Below are positions 47,126-55,525 of a DNA stretch of 64,000 nucleotides, piece after piece (position 1 is the stretch's first letter; each line of letters begins with the position of its first letter). The position numbers were made by a program, and so were the translations under genes. The DNA comes from UBA7672 sp041166025 (GTDB lineage Bacteria; Pseudomonadota; Alphaproteobacteria; Caulobacterales; Hyphomonadaceae): the NCBI GenBank assembly GCA_041166025.1, contig JBEAMJ010000028.1, positions 62,001 to 126,000 on the forward strand, written 5' to 3'. The notes under the pieces are model-generated. The model had not been told where the DNA came from and did no database searches. It saw nothing but the letters and a program-made list of their open reading frames with translations.

Positions 47126-47503
47126 ATGAAGGCGATCCTCCAGTCCGTCCATCCTGTCCTCGGCGCCCGTGAGGTCTCCGCCGCAGCCAGGTGGTATGTT
47201 GAACGCCTGGGTTTCACACTCAGCTTCGATGATCAGACCAACCCTATCCGCTATGCCGGCATCCGCCGCGATGGCGTCGAACTTCATCTGCAATGGCAGG
47301 ACGAGAGCTACTTTCCTGCGCCGGGCGAAGACGCCCCCGCCTACCGCTTCCGCGTCGACGACCCCGACGCCTATTGCGCCGAGTGCATACAGCGCGGCCT
47401 CAAGCCCACAGCCGCCCTGCGCGATACGCCCTGGGGCACGCGCGAATGGGGTGTCTATGATCCAAACGGTCATGCTCTCCACTTCTACAGGCCACTTGGA
47501 TGA
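47126..47503 (+). CDS. VOC family protein (glyoxalase/bleomycin-resistance type)
   Basis: 125 residues with one vicinal-oxygen-chelate unit: SVHPVLGAREVSAAARWYVERLGFTLSF at the start and WGTREWGVYDPNGHALHFYRPLG at the end. The metal-site His/Glu positions of methylmalonyl-CoA epimerase are not convincingly present, and the ends match bleomycin-resistance-type VOC proteins better. It sits 13 bp after scpA and before meaB, so a role in the mutase operon is possible but unproven. Confidence 0.75.
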   Translation: MKAILQSVHPVLGAREVSAAARWYVERLGFTLSFDDQTNPIRYAGIRRDGVELHLQWQDESYFPAPGEDAPAYRFRVDDPDAYCAECIQRGLKPTAALRDTPWGTREWGVYDPNGHALHFYRPLG

Positions 47504-47564
47504 ACAGTTTACCTGCTGAAACGGGCGGTGATTCAGGCTAACGTCCCAGCAAGGGAGATCCACC

Positions 47565-48041
47565 ATGAAGCGCGTGTTCGCAACGATTGCCGTCTTCGCC
47601 CTCGCCGCCTGCGCCAGTGCGCCGACCACCTATAGCCCAGCCGCAAGCGCAGATGAGATGGGCTATCGCGAGCAACGCCTGGAGACGGAACGCTATCGCG
47701 TCTCCTTCCGCGGCAACTCTGACCTCAAGGGACCGCAGGTCGAGGACATGGCCCTGCGCCGCGCCGCCGAGTTGACGGTGCAGAACGGCTATCAGTGGTT
47801 CCACGTCGTCAGTCGCAACACGGACCTTGCAGACGGGCGCTACAGTCCGAGCGGCCCGTCGATCGGGATCGGCGGATCGAGCGGGTCGTTTGGCTCAGGG
47901 ATCGGCGTTGGCATTGGCTTCAATTTCGGCGGCGACAGCCGCGAGTATCAGTCGACCCTTGAAATCCTGATGGGCCGGGGCGAGAAGCCGGCCGACCCCA
48001 ACGCCTATGACGCGCAGCAGGTCCTTGCGCGATCAATGTGA
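47565..48041 (+). CDS. CC0125/CC1285 family lipoprotein
   Basis: 158 residues. The lipobox LAAC (Cys about residue 15) is followed by the family signature: MGYREQRLETERYRVSFRGNSDLKG, a stretch VEDMALRRAAELTVQNGY, and a glycine-rich IGIGGSSGSFGSGIGVGIGFNFGG segment. The family is characteristic of Caulobacter and relatives, with unknown function. It lies between the VOC gene and meaB on the same strand. Confidence 0.9.
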   Translation: MKRVFATIAVFALAACASAPTTYSPAASADEMGYREQRLETERYRVSFRGNSDLKGPQVEDMALRRAAELTVQNGYQWFHVVSRNTDLADGRYSPSGPSIGIGGSSGSFGSGIGVGIGFNFGGDSREYQSTLEILMGRGEKPADPNAYDAQQVLARSM

Positions 48042-48120
48042 GCACGCCGCCGGGCGCGCTTGAGTCGAGACGTGAGGCAACCTAGTAAGCCTCGATCTCC
48101 TTCCAAGGCCTCGAAACGCT

Positions 48121-49086
48121 TTGCCTCCCAACCTCTCCACCCGCGCAGACCTCGGCCGCGCCATCACGCTGATCGAGTCCCGCCGGCCCGACCATCAGGC
48201 ACAGGCCCGCGCCCTTCTCACCGAGATCATGCCTCTCACCGGCAAGACGCAGCGCATCGGCATCACGGGCGTCCCGGGCGTGGGCAAGTCGACCTTCATC
48301 GAAGCGTTTGGTACGATGCTGACCGGGCTCGGCCACCGCGTCGCCGTTCTCGCCGTCGACCCGACCTCGCGCCGCTCGGGCGGCTCAATCCTCGGCGACA
48401 AGACGCGCATGGCCAAACTCGCCGCCGACGACAATGCGTTCATTCGCCCCTCGCCCGCCGGCGACACGCTCGGCGGCGTTGCTCGCAAGACGCGCGAGGC
48501 CATGCTGGTATGCGAGGCCGCAGGATACGATGTCCTGTTGATCGAAACCGTCGGCGTCGGTCAGTCCGAAACGGTTGTCGCCGACATGGTCGATTTCTTC
48601 CTCGTCCTGATGCTGCCCAATGCGGGCGACGAACTCCAGGGCATCAAGAAGGGCGTGCTGGAGGTCGCCGACCTGATTGCGGTCAACAAGGCGGACCTCG
48701 ACAACAACGCGGCCCGCCGCGCGGCGCGCGCCTATGAGGCTGCGCTTCACATCATGGAGCCGGCCGACCCGGATTGGTCCCCGCCGGTTCACACCGTCTC
48801 CGGAGCATCGGGCGCCGGTCTTGAGGACATCTGGGGCGCAATCAAGCTACACCGGGGCAAGACGCAAGCCTCGGGAAGTCGCGCGCGTCGGCGCTCCGCC
48901 CAGCAGGTCCGCTGGCTGGACACCCTGATCCAGGACGGACTCGCTGAAGGGTTTGCCGGCCGCGCCGATATCGCTCCTCGACTGGAGCGCCTCCGAGGCG
49001 ATGTCGCAGACGGCCGGGTTCCGGCCTCCGTTGCGGCCGACGAACTGCTGGCCCTGGCCTTTGGGCACAATCTTCCGGCCAATTAG
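48121..49086 (+). CDS. meaB: Methylmalonyl-CoA mutase-associated GTPase MeaB
   Basis: 321 residues, a G3E-family GTPase (also called ArgK) that guards cofactor loading and protects the mutase. The Walker A GVPGVGKST (about residues 50-58) is followed by VDPTSRRSGGSILGDKTRM (with the DP...S switch), ETVGVGQSE, the Lys/Asp base motif NKADLDN and a C-terminal dimer arm. The start is TTG at 48121. It belongs with mutA/scpA; the context is the strongest support for its assignment. Confidence 0.93.
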   Translation: MPPNLSTRADLGRAITLIESRRPDHQAQARALLTEIMPLTGKTQRIGITGVPGVGKSTFIEAFGTMLTGLGHRVAVLAVDPTSRRSGGSILGDKTRMAKLAADDNAFIRPSPAGDTLGGVARKTREAMLVCEAAGYDVLLIETVGVGQSETVVADMVDFFLVLMLPNAGDELQGIKKGVLEVADLIAVNKADLDNNAARRAARAYEAALHIMEPADPDWSPPVHTVSGASGAGLEDIWGAIKLHRGKTQASGSRARRRSAQQVRWLDTLIQDGLAEGFAGRADIAPRLERLRGDVADGRVPASVAADELLALAFGHNLPAN

Positions 49087-49166
49087 CATGGTTGTAATGC
49101 GAGGCGCTTATTGCGGGCGCTGGCGGCTCGGGTAGATGTGGGCCGGTGGATCAGGAGGCGGCGGCC

Positions 49167-50393
49167 ATGCCCGGCCGTACTGGCAAATACTTTCCAGCAT
49201 GTCTGGCTTTGGCGGCAGCTTGGCTCTTCGCCATCGGCCCGGCGCAGGCCGATAACACCGGCCGGCCGATGACTTTTGAGTGGGGCGTCGTCTATGGCGA
49301 CCAGCCCGCCATCTTCGCCGAGGGTGACTTCACGACCGACACGCCGGCGGCCTTCCGGTCATTCCTGCAGCGCTCGGGCCAACCGACCCGCGATCGCATG
49401 ATCTATTTCAACTCGCTCGGAGGCGACCTCAGCGCAGGGATGGAAGTGGGGCGCCTGGTTCGCCAGGCCGAGCTCAACACTGGCGTCGCCCGCAACACGC
49501 GCGATCCTGCCCAGGCCAACCTGATCGACCTCGACTTCAACAGCCGTGTCTATCCCGGCCATTGCGTCTCCGCCTGCTCGCTGGCTTTCCTCGGCGGCGT
49601 GAAGCGCGAGGTCAAGCCCGGCTCGATCTACGCCGTGCACCAGGTCAGCATGAACTGCATCGACAAGCGCAAGGCGCTCGCGAGCTATCCGTGGATCGCA
49701 ATGCCGAATGTCAACTACTGCCCCGACCTCAACGAAGCTCTGACGATGCTGCAGGTCGCCAATGGCGTGGTGGTCGAGTACGTGCGTTCAATGGGGGTCG
49801 ACCCGATCTTCATCACCGAAATGTCCCGCGCGGGTCCAGACGCGATCAACGCCCTTCCGGAAGACAAGCTCAAGGAGTACCGGATCGTCTACGAATTCCG
49901 AACCGAGTCATGGGAGTTCCAGACCGACAGCCAGGGACAGTTCTTCCTGCAGTACCTGCACGGAGACCAATGGCGACGCGACAAGATCGAAATCTACTGC
50001 AACCGGACGAAGGAGCCGCGCCTCTATCTCTGGCTGGTGCACGATGTGAGCCGCGCCAACGGACCCATCGATGGCCAACGCGTGGTTGATCTCGCCGCCA
50101 AGGGTCTTTCCGCTGTCTGGCAAATGGATGCCCAATCGCCCGACGGCTTTGCCGATGTTCGCAATGTTGCGTTGCAACCCTACGAAATCATAGAGGCGCC
50201 GAAGGTTACCGAGCGCGGTCACGTCTCGCTCACCATCGACCTGACGCCACGTTTCCTCGACGTGCTCTCCGGCGCCACGCGCTTCCAGATCGTCACGACG
50301 GAGCCAGACGGGCCTTCCGGTCTCGGCTTCAGCCTGATCACGATGAACCTCGACCGCGACAAGCTGTCGGGCATTGTCCGCTCCTGCCGCTGA
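49167..50393 (+). CDS. Secreted ClpP/crotonase-like protein (COG3904-like)
   Basis: 408 residues from the ATG at 49167 after AGGAGG (a GTG at 49146 is weaker). After a signal peptide (cleavage about residue 28, GPAQA) comes a ClpP-like region: IYFNSLGGDLSAGMEVGRLVRQ and SRVYPGHCVSACSLAFLGGVKREV, where the small residues and serines resemble a nucleophile elbow, then VHQVSM. The later 200 residues are unlike any domain I recognise. A periplasmic protease-like role is possible; whether it is catalytic is unknown. Confidence 0.72.
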   Translation: MPGRTGKYFPACLALAAAWLFAIGPAQADNTGRPMTFEWGVVYGDQPAIFAEGDFTTDTPAAFRSFLQRSGQPTRDRMIYFNSLGGDLSAGMEVGRLVRQAELNTGVARNTRDPAQANLIDLDFNSRVYPGHCVSACSLAFLGGVKREVKPGSIYAVHQVSMNCIDKRKALASYPWIAMPNVNYCPDLNEALTMLQVANGVVVEYVRSMGVDPIFITEMSRAGPDAINALPEDKLKEYRIVYEFRTESWEFQTDSQGQFFLQYLHGDQWRRDKIEIYCNRTKEPRLYLWLVHDVSRANGPIDGQRVVDLAAKGLSAVWQMDAQSPDGFADVRNVALQPYEIIEAPKVTERGHVSLTIDLTPRFLDVLSGATRFQIVTTEPDGPSGLGFSLITMNLDRDKLSGIVRSCR

Positions 50394-50404
50394 CGGGGCA
50401 TGCA

Positions 50405-50809
50405 ATGACACAGACCCTGACCTGGCGCGCGGGCGGCTGTCATTGCGGTGCGGTTCGCTTCGAAGCGCTCCTGCCTGATGCGATCGAGGTGGAAGACTGC
50501 AACTGTTCGATGTGTGCGCGGGTGGGCTTCCTGCACATAATCGTTCCGGCAGCGCGTTTCCGCCTCACAAGCGGGACCGACAAACTGACGGCCTACAGCT
50601 TCAACACCGGCACGGCGAAACACCTGTTCTGCAGCATCTGCGGGGTGAAGAGCTTTTATGTCCCACGCTCCAACCCCGACGGCTTCAGCGTAAACCTGCG
50701 CTGCCTCGACGAGCCCAAAGTGTTCACGGAGGTCAGCATCGTCAATTTCGACGGCAAGGGCGACTGGGACGCCCAGGCGCAGACCCTTGCCTACAAGTCG
50801 AAGGCCTGA
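50405..50809 (+). CDS. GFA family protein (glutathione-dependent formaldehyde-activating-like)
   Basis: 134 residues with the GFA zinc cysteines: GGCHCGAVRFEA, EDCNCSMCARVG and FCSICGVKSFY. The family fold is Zn-dependent; only some members react with S-hydroxymethylglutathione. It is the first gene of a plus-strand cluster with the RNA methyltransferase genes (2 nt spacing). Confidence 0.9.
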   Translation: MTQTLTWRAGGCHCGAVRFEALLPDAIEVEDCNCSMCARVGFLHIIVPAARFRLTSGTDKLTAYSFNTGTAKHLFCSICGVKSFYVPRSNPDGFSVNLRCLDEPKVFTEVSIVNFDGKGDWDAQAQTLAYKSKA

Positions 50810-50811
50810 GC

Positions 50812-51645
50812 ATGGCCGACCCGCGCCCCTTGTTCGAACACATCTCCTCCACCGCCAACGATACGGTAAAGCTGCTGCGCTCGCTCGAGCGCAAGCGCGA
50901 GCGCGCGGAGACGGGCCTCTTCCTTGCCGAAGGCGCCCGCCATGCCGAGGAAGCCCTCGCCAACGGCTGGTCTCCGGCCTATGCCTTCGCAAGCCAGGCT
51001 GCGCTCGACCGGCCGCAGACCCGCGACCTCCTCCTGCGCATGAAATCTGCAGGCGCGCGGGTACTGACGGGGACGGAGAAGATCCTCGCGACGCTTTCGC
51101 GCAAGGACAATCCGCAGATGGTGATCTCCGCGTTTCGCCAGCGCCTCAGCCAGCTGGCCGATTTCCCGAAGGAGGGGGGCCGGCGCTTCGTTGCCCTCTA
51201 TGAAGTCCGCGACCCCGGCAATCTCGGCACGGTCATCCGGACGGCAGACGCCGCGGGATGCGATGGCGTCATCCTCATCGGCACGACATGTGACCCGTTC
51301 AGCATCGAGACCGTACGCGCGACGATGGGCTCGCTCTTCGCGATGCGACTCGCGGTGACAGGCTTTGAGGATTTCATCGCATGGCGCACAGCGACAAACA
51401 CCCGCATGATCGCAGCGTCGATGCGGGGTGACCACGCGCACGACAAGGCCCGCTACGATGAACGCTCGATCATCCTCATGGGCAACGAACAATCCGGCCT
51501 GCCGATGGAAGTGGAAGCCGCCTGCGACGAACTGGTCCGCATCCCGATGATGGGCAAGGCCGATAGCCTCAACCTCGCCTCGGCCGCAAGCGTCATGATA
51601 TACGAAGCCTGGCGCGCTTCAGGATTCAAGGGCGCCAATCGATGA
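50812..51645 (+). CDS. RNA 2'-O-methyltransferase (TrmH/SpoU family)
   Basis: 277 residues, a SPOUT-fold methyltransferase acting on rRNA or tRNA. The N-terminal substrate-binding domain is followed by the knot region: RRFVALYEVRDPGNLGTVIRTADAAGCDGVIL, GNEQSGLPMEVEAACDELVRIPMMGKADSLNLASAASVMIYE, the signature of the SpoU class. The specific nucleotide is not predictable. Its stop overlaps the next gene's ATG (ATGA). Confidence 0.93.
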   Translation: MADPRPLFEHISSTANDTVKLLRSLERKRERAETGLFLAEGARHAEEALANGWSPAYAFASQAALDRPQTRDLLLRMKSAGARVLTGTEKILATLSRKDNPQMVISAFRQRLSQLADFPKEGGRRFVALYEVRDPGNLGTVIRTADAAGCDGVILIGTTCDPFSIETVRATMGSLFAMRLAVTGFEDFIAWRTATNTRMIAASMRGDHAHDKARYDERSIILMGNEQSGLPMEVEAACDELVRIPMMGKADSLNLASAASVMIYEAWRASGFKGANR

Positions 51646-52529
51646 GCGCCTCCGACTTCCACCTTCTCGTCAGCGACGACTGGTCGGATTACCAGCTCCT
51701 CGACTCAGGCGATCTCCGCAAACTGGAGCGCTTCGGCAAGGTGCGCGTCAACCGTCCCGATCCGCAGGCCTTCTGGAAGCCGGCCACGCCCATTGCAAGC
51801 TGGAAGGCCGACGCGGTGTTTGCACCCAGCAGAGACGACGACGACGAACGCGGCGCATGGACGTTCAGCGGCAAGCAGCCGCCGGACGACTGGGCGATCG
51901 GCTGGAACGGCCTCAAGCTGAACGCCCGCCTTGCAGCCTTCCGCCATATGGGGGTCTTCCCCGAGCACTCCGTCCACTGGCGCTGGGCGATGGAGCAGGT
52001 GGCCGGAGCGAAACAGCCGGTCCGCGCGCTGAACCTTTTCGGCTATACCGGCGTCATGTCGCTGGCCCTTGCGAAGGCTGGCGCCGAAGTTGTCCATCTC
52101 GACGCCAGTGCAAAATCCATCGCACAGGCCCGTGAGAATGCAGCGCTGTCAGGGCTGGAGGGAGCGCCCATCCGATGGATCACCGATGATGCGATGAAGT
52201 TTGTCGAACGCGAATTGCGGCGCGGATCAAGATACGACGCGATCGTGCTGGACCCCCCGAAATTCGGCCGCGGCCCAAAGAACGAGACCTGGCGTTTCGA
52301 GACCGATTTTCCCCGGCTGCTCGACACCGTTCGCGCGCTGCTCAGCGACCGACCGCTCTTCGTGATCACCACGGTCTACGCCGTACGCCTGTCCTATGCC
52401 GCCGTGGCGCAGGCCGTCGCCGGTGCAATGCCCGCTGGCAAGGTCGTAAGCGGCGAAATGGCGATCCGGGAATCATCCAGCCGCGACATCATCCTGCCGA
52501 CCGGCTTGTTCGCGCGCTGGACGCCCTAA
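51642..52529 (+). CDS. Class I SAM-dependent RNA methyltransferase (RlmI/RlmK-like)
   Basis: 295 residues, a Rossmann-type methyltransferase. SAM motif I is LNLFGYTGVMSLALAKAGAEVVHLDASAKSI; the catalytic-site loop is IVLDPPKFGRGPKNETWRFE, an NPPY-like DPPK motif typical of 23S rRNA m5C or m7G enzymes of the RlmI/KL group. The N-terminal PUA-like part is short. Translationally coupled to the TrmH gene, it makes an RNA modification unit with the GFA gene. Confidence 0.88.
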   Translation: MSASDFHLLVSDDWSDYQLLDSGDLRKLERFGKVRVNRPDPQAFWKPATPIASWKADAVFAPSRDDDDERGAWTFSGKQPPDDWAIGWNGLKLNARLAAFRHMGVFPEHSVHWRWAMEQVAGAKQPVRALNLFGYTGVMSLALAKAGAEVVHLDASAKSIAQARENAALSGLEGAPIRWITDDAMKFVERELRRGSRYDAIVLDPPKFGRGPKNETWRFETDFPRLLDTVRALLSDRPLFVITTVYAVRLSYAAVAQAVAGAMPAGKVVSGEMAIRESSSRDIILPTGLFARWTP

Positions 52530-52960
52530 GCCGCCGGCTTCCGGTTCACCCTGGTGATCACCGATGTGAAGCTGAGCGCCGGCTTGCCGTTCGCCGTGAT
52601 CAGGCCTCGCACATAGATCAGGCGGCCGCCGGCGCGCGTGACTTCGCCGGTCGCTTCCATCAAGTCGCCCACCTGGGCCGCGGCGAGGAAATCGCCCGAG
52701 AGGTTCACAGTCACGCTGGGACCCTGCGTGTGCTCCTCCGAGATCGCGAAGCAGGCATAGTCTGCAAAGGTCAGGAAGCAGCCACCGTGCATGAAGCCGC
52801 CGCCATTCATGTGGCGCGGCTCCGCGATGAACCGGCAGACCACCCTGCCCGTCTCGTCCCGGCGGTAGTAGAATGGGCCGACCCCGCTCTCGAACGTGTC
52901 ATGCGGCCAGGTGCGCCAGCCCGCCCACTGGCCGGTTTCAATCAGAACGGAAGTCGACAT
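52526..52960 (-). CDS. PaaI-like acyl-CoA thioesterase
   Basis: 144 residues, hotdog fold. PRHMNGGGFMHGGCFLTFADYACFAIS carries the G-x-M-H-G-G active-site loop, followed by VTVNLSGDFLAAAQVGDLME and GRLIYVRGLITANGKP. It hydrolyses acyl-CoA of unknown chain or aromatic type. Its stop overlaps that of the methyltransferase gene on the other strand by four bases (convergent). Confidence 0.92.
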   Translation of the reverse strand: MSTSVLIETGQWAGWRTWPHDTFESGVGPFYYRRDETGRVVCRFIAEPRHMNGGGFMHGGCFLTFADYACFAISEEHTQGPSVTVNLSGDFLAAAQVGDLMEATGEVTRAGGRLIYVRGLITANGKPALSFTSVITRVNRKPAA

Positions 52961-53072
52961 CAGCGCATCCCGGAAAGGTGAATTTCCCTGTCCCTAGCGA
53001 GGCTTGGCGTGCTTGTCATGCCCCGCCTTGAATCCGCCTCCCGGATCGCGTATTGCCCTTCCCCTCGACTGA

Positions 53073-53148
53073 AGGGGTATAGCTCAGTTGGTAGAGTAGC
53101 GGTCTCCAAAACCGCGGGTCGTGGGTTCGAGTCCCTCTGCCCCTGCCA
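53073..53148 (+). tRNA. trnW: tRNA-Trp (anticodon CCA)
   Basis: 76 nt including an encoded 3' CCA. The acceptor stem AGGGGTA pairs with TGCCCCT (one G-T), the D arm is AGCTCAGTTGGTAGAGT, the anticodon loop is CTCCAAA with anticodon CCA at 53106-53108, and the T arm is GTGGGTTCGAGTCCCTC. It stands alone between the thioesterase (minus) and GST (minus) genes. In many alphaproteobacteria tRNA-Trp precedes secE-nusG; here it does not. Confidence 0.98.
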
Positions 53149-53165
53149 GTCGATCGTTCGGACAT

Positions 53166-53783
53166 TCACATCTTGAGGCCAGGTCGTGCGCTCACCCGCT
53201 CGCGCCAGGCGGCGATGTTCGCGTGATCTTCCCACGGCCGGAACTTGACGACCTTTCCAAAGCCCAGCGTCACATGCAGCGTGATGTCGGCGATGGTGAA
53301 GCGGTCGCCGGCGACATAGGCCGACTCACCAAGCCGCTGGTCGAAATACACCGCCGCCTTGCGGGCGCGACCTTCCGCGATGGACGCCCACTCTGCGCTT
53401 TGCGGCTTTTCGAGCTCAGCCATTGATGGGTGCGAGTTGCGGAACCAGCCGGCGACCAGCATGAAGTAGCCAAGCTCGACGCGCCTGTCCCACATCTCGA
53501 TCTGTGCGCGCTCCAGCGCATCGACGCCCATCAGGTTCGGCTCGGGATAGACGCCCTCGAAATAGGTGCAAATCGCGCGGCTTTCGGTGAGCCCCGTGCC
53601 ATCCTCCAGCCGCAGGACTGGCACATGCCCCAGCGGGCTCAGTGCACGATACTCCGGCGAGCGGTGCTCCTGCTTAATGATGCTGATCTCGGCCTTCTCG
53701 ACCTGATCCCAGACGCCTTTTTCCTGCAGGAAATACTTCACCCGGTCGGGATTGGGCGCAAGACGCGCATAGTAGAGTTTCAT
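53166..53783 (-). CDS. Glutathione S-transferase
   Basis: 205 residues. N-domain KLYYARLAPNPDRVKYFLQEKG with cis-Pro loop SPLGHVPVLRLEDGTGLTESRAIC, C-domain ending ADITLHVTLGFGKVVKFRPW and a final RPGLKM. It is one of two GST genes in the window, not close in sequence to that at 3925-4551. It stands 23 nt before the rluB-type gene, sharing its orientation, and the two may be co-transcribed. Confidence 0.93.
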   Translation of the reverse strand: MKLYYARLAPNPDRVKYFLQEKGVWDQVEKAEISIIKQEHRSPEYRALSPLGHVPVLRLEDGTGLTESRAICTYFEGVYPEPNLMGVDALERAQIEMWDRRVELGYFMLVAGWFRNSHPSMAELEKPQSAEWASIAEGRARKAAVYFDQRLGESAYVAGDRFTIADITLHVTLGFGKVVKFRPWEDHANIAAWRERVSARPGLKM

Positions 53784-53806
53784 TCGTTCCTCCGACGACC
53801 GTCAAA

Positions 53807-54766
53807 CTATCGTCCGCGCGGCTTGCCTGCTCGCCCGCCTTTGGGCCGGCGTTTATCTGAAGTGCGCTGCCGTTCTGGCCGCTTGTCCAGGAAGGCGCCA
53901 AGCCCTTTGCGCCGCTCGCCCTCATCACCCGCGCGCCGTTCGGGCGGCTTCGGCTTTTGCTTGGCATGCACGGGTTTGCCTGTAGCGACGGTCTTGCGCG
54001 TGACGAATGGCGTCGGACGACGCTTCTCCGGAATGTGGTGCGCCAGTTCCGACAAGAGATCCGACGCCGGCACCTCCTCCAGCGCACCCGGCCCGAGGTC
54101 GTCGAGCTGGAAGGGGCCGTAGGATATGCGGATCAGCCGGTTGACCTTGAGCCCCAGCGCCTCAAGCGCGCGCCGCACCTCCCTGTTCTTGCCCTCGGCC
54201 AGCGAGACCTCGATCCAGCAATTGGAGCCCGTCACACGATCGAGCTTTGCGACGATCGAGCCGTAGCTGACGCCATCGTGCACGATGCCATCGCGCAGCC
54301 GGTCGAGATCCTTCTGCTGGATGCGACCGTACGCGCGGGCGCGATAGCGCCGCTGGAGCCCGGTGGCCGGCAATTCCATGGCGCGCGCCAGCTCGCCATC
54401 ATTCGTCAGGAGCAGCAGCCCTTCGGTGTTGAGATCGAGCCTTCCGACCGTCAGAACGCGGGGCATCCCGGATGGGAGGCCGTCGAAAATCGTCGGTCGT
54501 CCCTCTGGGTCCTTGTTCGTCGTTACCAGGCCCGCGGGCTTGTGATAGCGCCACAGGCGCGTGGCGTCGGGCCTCTGAACCGGCTTGCCATCAACCAGGA
54601 TTCTTTCCGATCCACTGACCTTGAAAGCAGGCGTGTCAAGCACGCGGCCATCAACGCTGACACGGCCATCGGCAATCAGTTTCTCCACGTCACGGCGAGA
54701 CGCAACGCCGGCGCTGGCGAGATACTTCGCGATCCGCTCGCCCTCGCCAAAGGATGGGTCCGTCAT
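53807..54766 (-). CDS. 23S rRNA pseudouridine synthase, RluB/RsuA family
   Basis: 319 residues. An S4 RNA-binding domain (ERIAKYLASAGVASRRDVEKLIADGRVSVDGRVL) precedes the catalytic domain with GRLDLNTEGLLLLTNDGELA (catalytic Asp) and RIQQKDLDRLRDGIVHDGVSY. A long basic, Lys/Arg/Pro-rich tail (about residues 245-319) is typical of alphaproteobacterial RluB. The PepSY gene's stop overlaps its start by 4 nt. Confidence 0.93.
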   Translation of the reverse strand: MTDPSFGEGERIAKYLASAGVASRRDVEKLIADGRVSVDGRVLDTPAFKVSGSERILVDGKPVQRPDATRLWRYHKPAGLVTTNKDPEGRPTIFDGLPSGMPRVLTVGRLDLNTEGLLLLTNDGELARAMELPATGLQRRYRARAYGRIQQKDLDRLRDGIVHDGVSYGSIVAKLDRVTGSNCWIEVSLAEGKNREVRRALEALGLKVNRLIRISYGPFQLDDLGPGALEEVPASDLLSELAHHIPEKRRPTPFVTRKTVATGKPVHAKQKPKPPERRAGDEGERRKGLGAFLDKRPERQRTSDKRRPKGGRAGKPRGR

Positions 54767-55482
54767 GACGCTTCCTTCCGGGCCAGTCCCCGCGTGAACC
54801 GGTGGGTCAGCAAGGCGATTCCGAACAACACAGTGGACAGAGCAAGTATTGCAGCCGCTACCATCCAGGGCGTGTTGAAATTCTCGTTGAGCCCCCAGTC
54901 CATCAGGTGGAGCTGCCACAGGAAATCATAGGTTCGCCAAAGGTCGGTCCGCGGCGCGCTCACCTTCCCGTTGACAGCCGAAACATAGAGCGTGGGGTTG
55001 CCCTCGCCCTTGAACCGGATTGCCCAGGCCTCGCCCGGCAAACCGGATTCTCTGGGCGCCGTCTCCATCAGCTGGGCGCCAGTGATGGCATCCAGCTCGA
55101 TCCACTTCTCCTGCGCGAGGGCGCGCGCCCGCTGCTCGTCAATGATGATCCGCTCGCCGGTTTCGGCCGAAACGAGGAACGTCCCTATCTCCCCGCGAAC
55201 TTCATAGACGGGCTCGCCCGCCAGGGGGCGCAATGCAACCTCGATTGGTCTGTCTTCCGCAACGGCCTTGAGCGCATCGATCGAAGAGTAATGGATCCGC
55301 GTAGCATCCATCGGCCGCGAATGGTCCGCCGGATGGACGAGGTGCTCGCCTCGGATTGTGGTGATGTGGATCGTGGCAAAAAACAGCCCGCTCGCCGTCC
55401 ACACCATCAGCTGCAGCCCCACCACAAGGCCCAGCCATTTGTGAACGGACGCGATGCGGCGTGCGATGCGCGGCGAGATCAT
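54763..55482 (-). CDS. PepSY-associated membrane protein
   Basis: 239 residues with an N-terminal helix (WLGLVVGLQLMVWTASGLFFA), a periplasmic PepSY-like region (VALRPLAGEPVYEVRGEIGTFLVSAETGERI and GEGNPTLYVSAVNGKVSA) and a C-terminal helix (WMVAAAILALSTVLFGIALL). It belongs with the PepSY-TM proteins associated with iron or siderophore reduction, but shorter. It is the first gene of the transcript running into the rluB and GST genes. Confidence 0.82.
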   Translation of the reverse strand: MISPRIARRIASVHKWLGLVVGLQLMVWTASGLFFATIHITTIRGEHLVHPADHSRPMDATRIHYSSIDALKAVAEDRPIEVALRPLAGEPVYEVRGEIGTFLVSAETGERIIIDEQRARALAQEKWIELDAITGAQLMETAPRESGLPGEAWAIRFKGEGNPTLYVSAVNGKVSAPRTDLWRTYDFLWQLHLMDWGLNENFNTPWMVAAAILALSTVLFGIALLTHRFTRGLARKEAS

Positions 55483-55525
55483 ACGAGGCGCTTAGACCGG
55501 CCTCGAACCGGCTGCAAGCGGTCGC

